Assembly (NCBI RefSeq): GCF_900696085.1
Contig: NZ_CAADFC020000028.1
Coordinates: 682,001-746,000 of the forward strand
DNA length: 64,000 bases
From: Bradyrhizobium ivorense
GTDB taxonomy: Bacteria; Pseudomonadota; Alphaproteobacteria; Rhizobiales; Xanthobacteraceae
Reading direction: 5' to 3'
Shown here piece after piece: positions 53,978-62,831 of the stretch. The notes beneath the pieces are model-generated. The model saw only the letters and a list, made by a program, of their open reading frames with translations, was not told the origin of the DNA and made no database searches. The stretch's first letter is position 1; each line of letters opens with the position of its first letter. Both the position numbers and the translations under genes were made by a program.

Positions 53978-54869
53978 GCTCACGGCTCCAGGGGAAGAGA
54001 GAGGCCGGGAAATCGGCCGCGTAACGGTGTCCGATCGGCGGGCGGGGCTCTTCTTGCGGGGGATTCGGGTCAGGCTCGACCACCTTCCTGTAAAGATGCC
54101 AGGTGGCATGACCGAGCACCGGCAGAACGACGCAGAGACCGACGAAGAATGGCAGTGAGCCCACGGCCAGCAACACCGCAACGATCAATCCCCACGCGGC
54201 CATCTCAATCGGATTCATCGTCACAGCCCTGATCGAGGTGCGGATCGCATCGATCGCCGTCGCATGGCGGTCGAGCATCAGTGGAAATGAGACGACGCTG
54301 ACGCACAGTGCAACCAGGGCAAAAAGGAAGCCGACGCCGCACCCGATGATGATGAGCGTCCAGCCTTCGGGCGTCGTCAACACGCGCTGTGCGAAATCAG
54401 GGATGCTCGCAGCCGGAGCATAGCCGAAAGTCGCAATGTAGATCGCGTCCGCGGCGGCAATCCAGACCCCGAACAGAACCAGCAGGAGAACGCCAAGTTC
54501 GAGCATGGCGCCGAACGACGGCGCACGCAGCACCTGCATTGCATCCCAGGCACCCGGCTCTTCTCCACGCTCGCGGCGGCGGCTCAGTTCGTAAAGGCCC
54601 AGTCCGGCGAAAGGACCGATCAGGGCGAAGCCGGCCGCGAGCGGAAACAGCAGCGGCAGCACCGAATAGCCGAGCACAAGTCTGAAGAGGACGAGGCCGA
54701 GGACGGGATACATCACGCACAGGACGATTGCGTGGGTCGGGATGGCTTTGAAGTCTTCCCAGCCGAGGCGCAGCGCATCGCCCAAGTCGGAAAGGCTGAT
54801 CTTGCGAACGACATAGGCGGTAGAGACGCCAAACACTTGCAGTTTGGGTCGTGCGAATACTGTCGTCAT
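53973..54869 (-). CDS. DUF2189 integral membrane protein
   Basis: 298 aa with about six hydrophobic helices (e.g. AIVLCVMYPVLGLVLFRLVL, LIIIGCGVGFLFALVALCVS). The opening ISLSDLGDALRLGWEDFKAI and the LPVLGHATWHLYRKVV ending fit the DUF2189 family, often found beside cytochrome oxidase genes. The ATG at 54869 has AAGGAGA upstream. The stop is provided by the inserted repeat. It is divergent from the cox cluster across a long gap. Confidence 0.83.
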   Translation of the reverse strand: MTTVFARPKLQVFGVSTAYVVRKISLSDLGDALRLGWEDFKAIPTHAIVLCVMYPVLGLVLFRLVLGYSVLPLLFPLAAGFALIGPFAGLGLYELSRRRERGEEPGAWDAMQVLRAPSFGAMLELGVLLLVLFGVWIAAADAIYIATFGYAPAASIPDFAQRVLTTPEGWTLIIIGCGVGFLFALVALCVSVVSFPLMLDRHATAIDAIRTSIRAVTMNPIEMAAWGLIVAVLLAVGSLPFFVGLCVVLPVLGHATWHLYRKVVEPDPNPPQEEPRPPIGHRYAADFPASLFPWSRER

Positions 54870-55418
54870 GGTTCCGGTCTCCTTGCTTGTGGCCGCAGGG
54901 GAACGGAGCGCCATCAAAACACGCACATCCGCCTCATCCGCGAAAATCGCGACTGAGTCCGGCAAATCAGGTTCAACCAGAAGGAGCTTGCCGGACGACA
55001 TCTGTCGCAGCCGGTCCAGTGAAACTAATCCGATGCGCGGCAGAAGCAAGGTGGTGAACGCGGTCGACGGAATTGTGCAGTTGCACACGCCCGGTTTTGC
55101 GATGCGTCAAGCGACAGGGGGGATGGCCGGTCAGTATTCGCGGCATGCAATGCTTTCCCGCCAACACGCGCCGGACAGAGGCGGGCATACTCCTCTATTG
55201 ACGCCGGGCTCGACGGGTACCATGTTGAAGCAGTGAACGCCCCCAAGCTCCGATGAGGTTGCGGCCGTGACGTTGAGCCTTTGTCATGTCCGACGTCGCG
55301 ACCGGTAGAATGGGCGAGGCAAGAGGCACGGCGATGGTGACCGTGACACCGTCGCTTTGACGTGAGCTCCGCCCTTTCGTTCGTCTCCGCAGCCTTCGAT
55401 GGCAAGGAGGAATGAGGG
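54870..55418. other. 549-base gap without a recognised gene
   Basis: Region between the DUF2189 start and coxM. Several short open frames exist on both strands, but none has a conserved-looking sequence, good start site or codon use like its neighbours. No repeat family, RNA or FixK-like TTGAT-N4-ATCAA box was seen. It should carry the promoters of both divergent units and could be a remnant of a lost gene. Confidence 0.55.
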
Positions 55419-56252
55419 ATGGCTGTAGCACTCATACTGCTCCTGGTTGCCGTCGCCTCGGTGCTGTTCCACCTGTACAGCCCCTGGTGGTGGACCCCGA
55501 TTGCCTCGAACTGGAGCTATATCGACCACACGATCAACCTGACATTCTGGATCACCGGAGCGGTATTCTGCGCGGTGATCGCGTTCATGGCCTATTGCGT
55601 CCTGCGCTTTCACCACACCGAGGGACGGCGCGCCCACTACAATCCCGAGAACAAGAAGCTCGAATGGTGGCTCAGCATCGGCACCGCGATCGGCGTCGTC
55701 GCCATGCTGGCGCCCGGCCTCGTCGTCTGGCACCAATTCGTCACCGTTCCCGCCGACGCGACCGACGTCGAGGTCGTTGGACAACAGTGGATGTGGAGTT
55801 ATCGGCTTCCGGGCAAGGATGGCCGGCTCGGCACGTCGGATGCGCGCCTGATCAGCTCCGACAACCCACTCGGGTTGAATCCCAATGATCCGAACGGGCA
55901 GGACGACATCGTCGTCCAGAACGAGGATCTGCATCTGCCGGTTGGGAAGCCGGTGAAGGTGCTGCTCCGCTCGATCGACGTCCTGCATGATTTCTACGTG
56001 CCCGAGTTCCGGGCGAAGATGGACATGATCCCCGGCTCGGTGACCTACTACTGGCTCACGCCGACCCGGACCGGAACCTTCGACGTCCTCTGCGCCGAGC
56101 TGTGCGGCGCCGCGCACGCGCAGATGCGCAGCAAGGTCGTCGTGGAAGAAGAGAAGGAATATCACGCGTGGCTGGAGAGGCAGCACACGTTCGCCGCCTT
56201 GTCCGGCCAGCGCAACGTCGCGAAGGCGGCGTACAAGACGGATAGCGAATGA
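55419..56252 (+). CDS. coxM: Cytochrome c oxidase subunit II (CoxM type)
   Basis: 277 aa. Two N-terminal membrane helices precede the periplasmic CuA domain. CuA ligands are C225, C229, H233 and M236 in CAELCGAAHAQM, plus the upstream His in LHDFYVPEFRAKMDMIPG. The aromatic electron-entry strand is QQWMWSYRLPG. It has an about 25-residue insertion in the CuA domain (KDGRLGTSDARLISSDNPLG) that, with the gene order, matches my recollection of B. japonicum CoxM. It is the first gene of the coxMNOP cluster; start at ATG 55419 (GGAATGAGGG upstream). Confidence 0.9.
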   Translation: MAVALILLLVAVASVLFHLYSPWWWTPIASNWSYIDHTINLTFWITGAVFCAVIAFMAYCVLRFHHTEGRRAHYNPENKKLEWWLSIGTAIGVVAMLAPGLVVWHQFVTVPADATDVEVVGQQWMWSYRLPGKDGRLGTSDARLISSDNPLGLNPNDPNGQDDIVVQNEDLHLPVGKPVKVLLRSIDVLHDFYVPEFRAKMDMIPGSVTYYWLTPTRTGTFDVLCAELCGAAHAQMRSKVVVEEEKEYHAWLERQHTFAALSGQRNVAKAAYKTDSE

Positions 56253-56323
56253 ACATGCCGACGAGGGTTAGCCGGATATGAGGTGAACTCGTCGCCGAGC
56301 GGAAGACCAAGGAGGGTATTCCG

Positions 56324-58099
56324 ATGGTCGATATCCCGTTTGATGAGGTCGCAGGCGTCCCGCCCGCCGAAGTAGGTGAGGTCGAGCTCTATCACCCGCA
56401 CAGCTGGTGGACGCGGTATGTCTTTTCGCAGGACGCCAAGGTGATCGCCGTCCAGTATTCAATAACGGCGATGTCGATCGGAATGGTGGCGCTGGTGCTG
56501 TCGTGGATGATGCGCCTGCAACTGGGATTCCCCGGCACATTCTCCTTCATCGATGCCAACCAGTATCTCCAGTTCATCACCATGCACGGCATGATCATGG
56601 TGATCTACCTGCTCACCGCCTTGTTCCTTGGCGGCTTCGGCAACTACCTCATCCCGCTGATGGTCGGCGCGCGGGACATGGTTTTCCCCTATGTGAACAT
56701 GCTGAGCTATTGGGTCTACCTGCTCGCCGTGCTGGTGCTGGCCGCGACCTTCTTCGTACCGGGCGGACCGACCGGCGCCGGCTGGACGCTGTATCCGCCG
56801 CAGGCCATCCTCTCCGGGACGCCCGGGCAGGACTGGGGCATCGTTCTCATGCTGGCCTCGCTGATCCTGTTCATCATCGGCTTCACGATGGGCGGGCTCA
56901 ATTACGTGGTGACGGTGCTGCAGGCCCGCACCCGCGGCATGACCTTGATGCGGATGCCGCTGACGGTGTGGGGCATCTTCACCGCCACCGTGATGGCGCT
57001 GCTGGCGTTCCCGGCGCTGTTCGTCGCCTCCGTGATGCTGTTGCTTGACCGCCTCCTTGGAACCAGCTTCTTCATGCCAACGCTGGTCGAGATGGGCCAG
57101 TTGACCAAGTATGGCGGCGGCAGCCCGATCCTGTTCCAGCATCTGTTCTGGTTCTTCGGCCACCCCGAGGTCTACATCGTCGCGCTCCCGGCGTTCGGCA
57201 TCATCTCGGACCTGATCAGCACGCACGCGCGCAAGAACATCTTCGGCTATCGCATGATGGTCTGGGCGATCGTGGCGATCGGGGCGCTGAGCTTCGTCGT
57301 GTGGGCGCACCACATGTATGTCAGCGGCATGCACCCGTATTTCGGGTTCTTCTTCGCCACCACGACGCTGATCATCGCGATCCCGACCGCGATCAAGGTC
57401 TACAACTGGGTGCTGACCCTGTGGCGCGGCGACATCCATCTCACGGTGCCGATGCTGTTTGCGCTCGGCTTCATCATCACCTTCGTCAACGGCGGCCTGA
57501 CGGGGCTGTTCCTCGGCAACGTGGTCGTCGACGTCCCGCTGTCCGACACGATGTTCGTTGTGGCGCACTTCCACATGGTGATGGGGATTGCGCCGATCAT
57601 GGCCGTGTTCGGCGGGATCTATCACTGGTATCCGAAGGTTACCGGGCGGATGCTCAATGACGCGCTCGGACACTTCCACTTCTGGGTGACGTTCATCGGG
57701 GCCTATGCGGTGTTCTTCCCGATGCACTATCTCGGCCTGCTCGGGATGCCGCGCCGCTATCACGACATCGGCGAGACCGCGTTCGTGCCGGCATCCGCCC
57801 ATGACCTCAATGCGTTCATGAGCGTGGCGGCGCTGATTGTCGGCTTCGCCCAGATCGTCTTCCTGTTCAATCTGGTCTGGAGCCTGGTCAAAGGAAAAGA
57901 GGCGGGCGGCAATCCCTGGCGCGCCACCTCGCTGGAATGGCAGACGCCGGAGACCCCGCCGGGGCATGGCAACTGGGGCAAGGAGCTCCCCGTCGTCTAC
58001 CGCTGGGCCTACGATTACAGCGTGCCCGGTGCCGCGAGGGACTTCATCCCGCAGAATGAACCGCCGGCCAGGGTGGCGGCGCAGGGAGCCCATCCGTGA
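56324..58099 (+). CDS. coxN: Cytochrome c oxidase subunit I (CoxN type)
   Basis: 591-aa catalytic subunit with 12 or more helices. Heme-copper ligands: H88 (low-spin heme, TMHGM), H280 with Y284 (GHPEVY, the cross-linked His-Tyr of A-type oxidases), H329 and H330 (WAHHMY, CuB), H415 and H417 (HFHMVMG, heme a3 and low-spin heme). The NYLIPLMVGARDM segment supplies a D-channel-like entry. It reduces oxygen and pumps protons in the inner membrane. ATG 56324 follows AAGGAGGG; its end overlaps coxO by GTGA. Confidence 0.95.
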   Translation: MVDIPFDEVAGVPPAEVGEVELYHPHSWWTRYVFSQDAKVIAVQYSITAMSIGMVALVLSWMMRLQLGFPGTFSFIDANQYLQFITMHGMIMVIYLLTALFLGGFGNYLIPLMVGARDMVFPYVNMLSYWVYLLAVLVLAATFFVPGGPTGAGWTLYPPQAILSGTPGQDWGIVLMLASLILFIIGFTMGGLNYVVTVLQARTRGMTLMRMPLTVWGIFTATVMALLAFPALFVASVMLLLDRLLGTSFFMPTLVEMGQLTKYGGGSPILFQHLFWFFGHPEVYIVALPAFGIISDLISTHARKNIFGYRMMVWAIVAIGALSFVVWAHHMYVSGMHPYFGFFFATTTLIIAIPTAIKVYNWVLTLWRGDIHLTVPMLFALGFIITFVNGGLTGLFLGNVVVDVPLSDTMFVVAHFHMVMGIAPIMAVFGGIYHWYPKVTGRMLNDALGHFHFWVTFIGAYAVFFPMHYLGLLGMPRRYHDIGETAFVPASAHDLNAFMSVAALIVGFAQIVFLFNLVWSLVKGKEAGGNPWRATSLEWQTPETPPGHGNWGKELPVVYRWAYDYSVPGAARDFIPQNEPPARVAAQGAHP

Positions 58100-58800
58100 G
58101 TGCCATCGTCCTGTTCATTGCTACGATTGCAGCGATCGCGGGATGGTGGCTCTCGCAGCAACGGCTGGCCGCCAAGCCGTGGCTGGAGCAGGGCGTTGCC
58201 GTCGATCTTCGCGGCGATCGCGGCTCGTCGGTGCCGGCGGCGAAAATCGGCCTCGGGGTTTTTCTCGCGGTGGTCGGCTCGCTGTTCGCGCTCCTGATCA
58301 GCGCCTACTCGATGCGCACCACCATGGTGGACTGGCGCGACCTGCCGCTGCCGAAATTATTGTGGTTCAACACCGGCGTCCTCGTCATCAGCAGCGTGGC
58401 GCTGCAATGGGCGCTGATGGCCGCGCGCCGCGACGACAATGAGGGCCTGATCGTCGGTCTTCTGATCGGTGGTGCATCGGCCGTGATGTTCCTGACCGGG
58501 CAGCTCGTGGTGTGGCAGCAGCTGAAGATCGCCGGCTATGTCGTGGCGTCGAACCCGGCGAATTCCTTCTTCTACCTGATCACCGCGCTGCACGGGCTGC
58601 ACGTGACCGGCGGCCTGGTGGCGCTCGGCAGGACGACCGCAAAGGTGTGGCGCGGCGCGCCGATGGCGCAGCTGCGCCTGAGCATCGAGCTCTGCACCAT
58701 CTATTGGCATTTCCTGTTGTTGGTCTGGCTGGTGCTGCTCGGTCTCCTGACCGGCTGGACCGACAATTTCGTCGACATCTGTCGCCAGTTGCTCAGTTAA
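58096..58800 (+). CDS. coxO: Cytochrome c oxidase subunit III-like protein (CoxO), GTG start
   Basis: 234 aa with about six to seven hydrophobic helices. Subunit III character is seen in FFYLITALHGLHVTGGLVAL and CTIYWHFLLLVWLVLLGLL. It starts with GTG 58096, overlapping the coxN stop. A second subunit III homologue follows at once, so two subunit-III-like proteins are made, as recalled for CoxO and CoxP of B. japonicum. Confidence 0.88.
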   Translation: MSAIVLFIATIAAIAGWWLSQQRLAAKPWLEQGVAVDLRGDRGSSVPAAKIGLGVFLAVVGSLFALLISAYSMRTTMVDWRDLPLPKLLWFNTGVLVISSVALQWALMAARRDDNEGLIVGLLIGGASAVMFLTGQLVVWQQLKIAGYVVASNPANSFFYLITALHGLHVTGGLVALGRTTAKVWRGAPMAQLRLSIELCTIYWHFLLLVWLVLLGLLTGWTDNFVDICRQLLS

Positions 58801-58816
58801 GCGAGGGCAGGACGCG

Positions 58817-59539
58817 ATGACAGAAACCACATTGGCAACTCCCAAGGCGCCGCCCGGGACGATTCCCGGGCTGCGCGGCATCGCCGCCGACTGGGCCTCG
58901 GATCAGCGCGCGTTCAAGAACGTGTCGTGGGGGAAGGCCATGATGTGGATCTTCCTGCTCAGCGACACCTTCATCTTCAGCTGCTTCCTGCTGTCGTACA
59001 TGACGGCGCGGATGTCGACGACCGTGCCTTGGCCCAACCCGAGCGAGGTCTTCGCCCTCAATATCGGCGGCAAGCACATTCCGCTGATCCTGATCGCCAT
59101 CATGACCTTCATCCTGATCTCGAGCAGCGGCACGATGGCGATGGCGGTCAATTTCGGCTATCGCCGCGATCGCGTCAAAACCGCGGCCCTGATGCTGGCC
59201 ACCGCGGCCTTCGGCGCAACCTTCGTCGGCATGCAGGCCTTCGAATGGACCAAGCTGATCATGGAGGGCGTGCGGCCCTGGGGCAATCCCTGGGGCGCGG
59301 CGCAGTTTGGTTCATGCTTCTTCATGATCACCGGCTTCCACGGCACCCATGTGACGATCGGCGTCATCTTCCTGATCGCGATTGCGCGAAAGGTCTGGCG
59401 CGGAGATTTCGATGTCGAGCGGCGCGGTTTCTTCACGAGCCGCAAGGGCTACTACGAGATCGTCGAGATCATGGGCCTGTACTGGCATTTCGTCGATCTG
59501 GTCTGGGTGTTCATCTTTGCCTTCTTTTATCTCTGGTGA
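58817..59539 (+). CDS. coxP: Cytochrome c oxidase subunit III-like protein (CoxP)
   Basis: 240 aa with about five hydrophobic helices. The subunit III signatures FFMITGFHGTHVTIGVIFLI and GLYWHFVDLVWVFIFAFFYL are intact, as is EWTKLIMEGVRPWGNPWGAA. It lies 16 bases after coxO with AGGACGCG upstream of ATG 58817. It is the second subunit III homologue of the cluster. Confidence 0.9.
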   Translation: MTETTLATPKAPPGTIPGLRGIAADWASDQRAFKNVSWGKAMMWIFLLSDTFIFSCFLLSYMTARMSTTVPWPNPSEVFALNIGGKHIPLILIAIMTFILISSSGTMAMAVNFGYRRDRVKTAALMLATAAFGATFVGMQAFEWTKLIMEGVRPWGNPWGAAQFGSCFFMITGFHGTHVTIGVIFLIAIARKVWRGDFDVERRGFFTSRKGYYEIVEIMGLYWHFVDLVWVFIFAFFYLW

Positions 59540-59547
59540 GGTAGCGC

Positions 59548-59955
59548 ATGACAGAAGCAGCAGTACATGTCGAAGGGCAGGCAGCACAGCATGCGCTTCA
59601 CACCTATGTGCATGACGCGGTGGCATCAGGCGCCGCGCACGCAGAGGGCCAGCAGCATCCCATCAAGCTCTATCTCGTGGTCTGGGGATGGCTGTTCGTG
59701 CTCAGCACCTGCTCCTATCTCGTCGACTATTTTGGCATCCACGGCCACCTGCGGTGGTCGCTGATCCTGCTGTTCATGGTGCTCAAGGCCGGCCTGATCG
59801 TCGCTGTCTTCATGCACATGGCCTGGGAGCGGCTGGCATTGGCTTACGCCATCCTGTTGCCGCCGGTGCTGGTGCTGGTTTTTGTAGGGATCATGGTGTT
59901 CGAATCCGACTATACGCATCTGCTCCGCGTCATATTTTTCGCGTCGGCGAACTAG
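59548..59955 (+). CDS. Cytochrome c oxidase subunit IV-like protein
   Basis: 135 aa. The first 45 residues are hydrophilic and His/Ala-rich, followed by three hydrophobic helices (VVWGWLFVLSTCSYLVDYFG, SLILLFMVLKAGLIVAVFMH, LPPVLVLVFVGIMVF). The FMHMAWERLA motif is typical of prokaryotic cytochrome c oxidase subunit IV (CyoD/CtaF-like). It starts eight bases after coxP and completes the oxidase operon. Confidence 0.87.
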   Translation: MTEAAVHVEGQAAQHALHTYVHDAVASGAAHAEGQQHPIKLYLVVWGWLFVLSTCSYLVDYFGIHGHLRWSLILLFMVLKAGLIVAVFMHMAWERLALAYAILLPPVLVLVFVGIMVFESDYTHLLRVIFFASAN

Positions 59956-60109
59956 ACGCAGGACGGCTATGACCACCTGCGCCATGCCGCCAAACTGGAC
60001 CAAGCAAGGCATCCTGAAGGCGAAGGACAAGCCATTTCGTCCGGGACTCTGCGAAGAAAGCCGTCGACCGACGGCCTTCTGAGTATCGAACTGACGAGGA
60101 ATCAATCTC

Positions 60110-61018
60110 GTGCAAATCAATCGTTCAATTCTTCGCCGGAGCTATGCCAACATCGGAGATTACGTCGCACTGACGAAACCGCGCGTTATGTCGCTGGTCG
60201 TCTTTACCGCGCTCGTCGGTCTGATGGTCGCACCAGGCGGCATCGATCCCTTCACCGGCGTCGTTGCGCTTCTTTGCATCGCTGCGGGAGCCGGCGCCGC
60301 AGCTGCGCTCAATATGTGGTACGATGCCGACATCGATGCGGTGATGGCGCGGACCGCCATCCGCCCGATCCCCAGCGGCCGTGTATCGCGTTCGGAAGCG
60401 TTGGTGTTCGGATTGATGCTTGGCACGTGCGCCGTCCTCGCCCTCGGCGCTTTGCTGAACATGGCCGCGGCTGCGCTGCTTGCTTTCACAATTTTCTTCT
60501 ACGTCGTCGTCTACACGATGTGGCTCAAGCGCCGAACACCGCAGAACATCGTCATTGGCGGTGCCGCCGGTGCACTGCCGCCGGTGATCGGCTGGGCTGC
60601 GGTCACCGGAAATGTCGGGCTCGAGCCGCTCAGCCTGTTTCTGATCATCTTCCTTTGGACGCCGGCCCACTTCTGGGCACTGTCGCTCAATCTTGCTGGA
60701 GAATATGCCCGCGCCGGTGTGCCGATGTTGCCGGTCGTGGCCGGCAAGACCGAAACAAAGCGCCAGATTTTTCTTTATAGTGTGATTTTGGTTCCGATCT
60801 CACTGCTCCCCTGTGCACTGGGGTTCGCGGGAGCCATCTATGGCGCGGCGGCGGCGATGCTGGGAGCGACCATGATTTTTCTCGCATGGCATGTCCGTCG
60901 AAGCCACGACAGGGAATGGCGGCCTGCTCGTCGCCTGTTCGCGTTTTCTATGCTCTATCTGGTCCTGCTTTTTGCTGTGCTGCTGATGAATGCTGCACCC
61001 TACGCTCAGTCCCACTAG
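60110..61018 (+). CDS. ctaB: Heme O synthase (protoheme IX farnesyltransferase), GTG start
   Basis: 302-aa integral membrane prenyltransferase (UbiA/COX10 family). The signature NMWYDADIDAVMARTAIRPI (about residues 68-87) is the first Asp-rich motif; the second loop is AGEYARAGVPMLPVVAGKTE. It converts heme B to heme O, the precursor of heme A needed by the adjacent oxidase. It begins at GTG 60110, preceded by GAGGA. The gap of 154 bases from the subunit IV gene may hold its own promoter. Confidence 0.93.
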   Translation: MQINRSILRRSYANIGDYVALTKPRVMSLVVFTALVGLMVAPGGIDPFTGVVALLCIAAGAGAAAALNMWYDADIDAVMARTAIRPIPSGRVSRSEALVFGLMLGTCAVLALGALLNMAAAALLAFTIFFYVVVYTMWLKRRTPQNIVIGGAAGALPPVIGWAAVTGNVGLEPLSLFLIIFLWTPAHFWALSLNLAGEYARAGVPMLPVVAGKTETKRQIFLYSVILVPISLLPCALGFAGAIYGAAAAMLGATMIFLAWHVRRSHDREWRPARRLFAFSMLYLVLLFAVLLMNAAPYAQSH

Positions 61019-61104
61019 AGCCATTTCCGGCGTTTGCGCGAAGATCATGCTCAAGCAAGAAGCCAAAGCGCGATGACGATCAACCTGGTCCCATCGCACT
61101 TTAG
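61015..61104. repeat. Intergenic repeat (family H, copy 2)
   Basis: TAGAGCCATTTCCGGCG, GCGAAGATCATGCTCAAGC and AAAGCGCGATGACGATC, closed by CATCGCACTTTAG. It shares the GATCATGCTCAA and AAAGCGCGATGA elements with 43165-43268. It begins at the ctaB stop and ends at the glcD stop, marking the right border of the block between glcD and glcE. Confidence 0.78.
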
Positions 61105-62594
61105 AACCGCGGGATATCCGGGAACGCCAGCTTGCCCGCATGGACGTGGACGCGGCCGAGCTCGGCGCAGCGGTGCAGGGTCGGAAACACCTTGCCGGGA
61201 TTGAGCAGGCCCTTCGCGTCGAACGCGCATTTCAGCCGCTGCTGCTGGTTGAGGTCGATCTCGGTGAACATCTCGCCCATCAGGTCGCGCTTCTCGATGC
61301 CGACGCCGTGCTCGCCGGTGAGCACGCCGCCGAGTTCGACGCAGCAGCGCAGGATGTCGGCGCCGAACGCTTCCGCCTTCTCGATCTCTCCCGGCTTGTT
61401 GGCATCGTAGAGGATCAGCGGGTGCAGGTTGCCGTCGCCGGCGTGGAACACGTTGGCGACGCCGAGGCCGTATTTTTCCGACAGGTCGCGGATCCGCGCC
61501 AGCGCCTTCGGCAGCGCGCCGCGCGGGATGGTGCCGTCCATGCAGAGATAGTCGGGCGAGATGCGGCCGACCGCGGGGAACGCCGCCTTGCGGCCGGCCC
61601 AGAACAGATTGCGCTCGGCCTCTGAATTGGAAATCTGCAGGGTTACCGACCCGCAGCCCTTGGCGATGCTTTCGACCCGCGTGATCAACTCATCGACCTC
61701 GACCGACGGACCGTCGAGCTCGATGATCAGCAGCGCCTCGACGTCGAGCGGATAGCCGGCATGGACGAAGGCCTCCGCGGCGTGGATCGCGGGCTTGTCC
61801 ATCATTTCCATGCCGCCCGGGATGATGCCGGCGCCGATAATTCGCGCCACGCATTCGCCGGCGGCCTCGACCTCGGCAAAGCCGACCATCAGGGCGCGCG
61901 CCGTCTCCGGCTTGCGCAGGATGCGCACCGTGATCTCGGTGACGACGCCGAGCAGGCCCTCGGAGCCGGTGATGATCCCCATCAGATCGTAACCGGCGTT
62001 CTCCGCCGACTTGCCGCCGATGCGCAGGATCTCGCCGTTCATCAGCACGATCTCGCAGCCCAGCACGTTGTTGGTGGTCATGCCGTATTTCAGGCAGTGC
62101 ACGCCGCCAGAATTTTCCGCGACATTGCCGCCGATCGAGCAGGCGATCTGCGACGACGGATCGGGCGCGTAATAGAAGCCGGCATGGGCGACCGCCTGGC
62201 TGATCGCGAGATTGGTGACGCCGGGCTCGGTGACAACAACGCGGTTGTCGAAGTCAATCTCGCGAATCCGCTTGAACTTGCCGAGCCCGAGCAGCACGCC
62301 GTCGGCGAGCGGCAGCGCGCCGCCGGACAGCGAGGTGCCGGAGCCGCGCGGCACCACCTTGATGCCCTGCGCGTGGCAATATTTCAGGACCTTTGCCACC
62401 TGCTCGGTGGTATCGGGCAACACCACGACCATCGGCGGCTGCCGGTAGGCGGTCAGCCCGTCGGATTCATAGGCCAGCATCTCGGCGGCGCTGTCGACCA
62501 CGCCCTCTCCCGGGACGATGGCACGCAGGGCCGCCACGATTTCGCCGCGGCGATCGAGGACGGCCTGATCGGCCGCCGGCATCATGATGGACAT
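61101..62594 (-). CDS. glcD: Glycolate oxidase FAD-linked subunit
   Basis: 497-aa FAD-binding oxidase that converts glycolate to glyoxylate, with GlcE and GlcF. FAD-site segments are KVVPRGSGTSLSGGALPLAD and DPSSQIACSIGGNVAENSGG, and the C-terminus has GEHGVGIEKRDLMGEMF. The start at 62594 (MSIMMPAADQA) has AAGGA nine bases upstream. glcE and glcF, its expected partners, lie nearly 9 kb away on the same strand, separated by the oxidase block. It is divergent from the cytochrome c gene. Confidence 0.94.
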   Translation of the reverse strand: MSIMMPAADQAVLDRRGEIVAALRAIVPGEGVVDSAAEMLAYESDGLTAYRQPPMVVVLPDTTEQVAKVLKYCHAQGIKVVPRGSGTSLSGGALPLADGVLLGLGKFKRIREIDFDNRVVVTEPGVTNLAISQAVAHAGFYYAPDPSSQIACSIGGNVAENSGGVHCLKYGMTTNNVLGCEIVLMNGEILRIGGKSAENAGYDLMGIITGSEGLLGVVTEITVRILRKPETARALMVGFAEVEAAGECVARIIGAGIIPGGMEMMDKPAIHAAEAFVHAGYPLDVEALLIIELDGPSVEVDELITRVESIAKGCGSVTLQISNSEAERNLFWAGRKAAFPAVGRISPDYLCMDGTIPRGALPKALARIRDLSEKYGLGVANVFHAGDGNLHPLILYDANKPGEIEKAEAFGADILRCCVELGGVLTGEHGVGIEKRDLMGEMFTEIDLNQQQRLKCAFDAKGLLNPGKVFPTLHRCAELGRVHVHAGKLAFPDIPRF

Positions 62595-62831
62595 CGCTGG
62601 TTCCTTCGGGGCATCGTCCTGTTGCCGATTTGTTACGACAAATCAACCACGTCCGCACCTGTTTCGATCGACCGGCCAAAGGTCGGTCTTGCCTGCAGCC
62701 GGCAGGGCGAGTTCGCTCTGAGACAAGCGGGCAGTCATGAAAACTGTCAAAGTTTCGTGGCTTGTCCTGCCCAAGCCGGACATGCCACAAACGATTCTAC
62801 TCACCTCCCGGGACGAAACGAAGAGCACCCC

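Noticed and set aside
54844..55236. 130-codon plus-strand frame upstream of coxM
   Set aside because: No ribosome site or conserved sequence; it overlaps the start of the DUF2189 gene in antisense.
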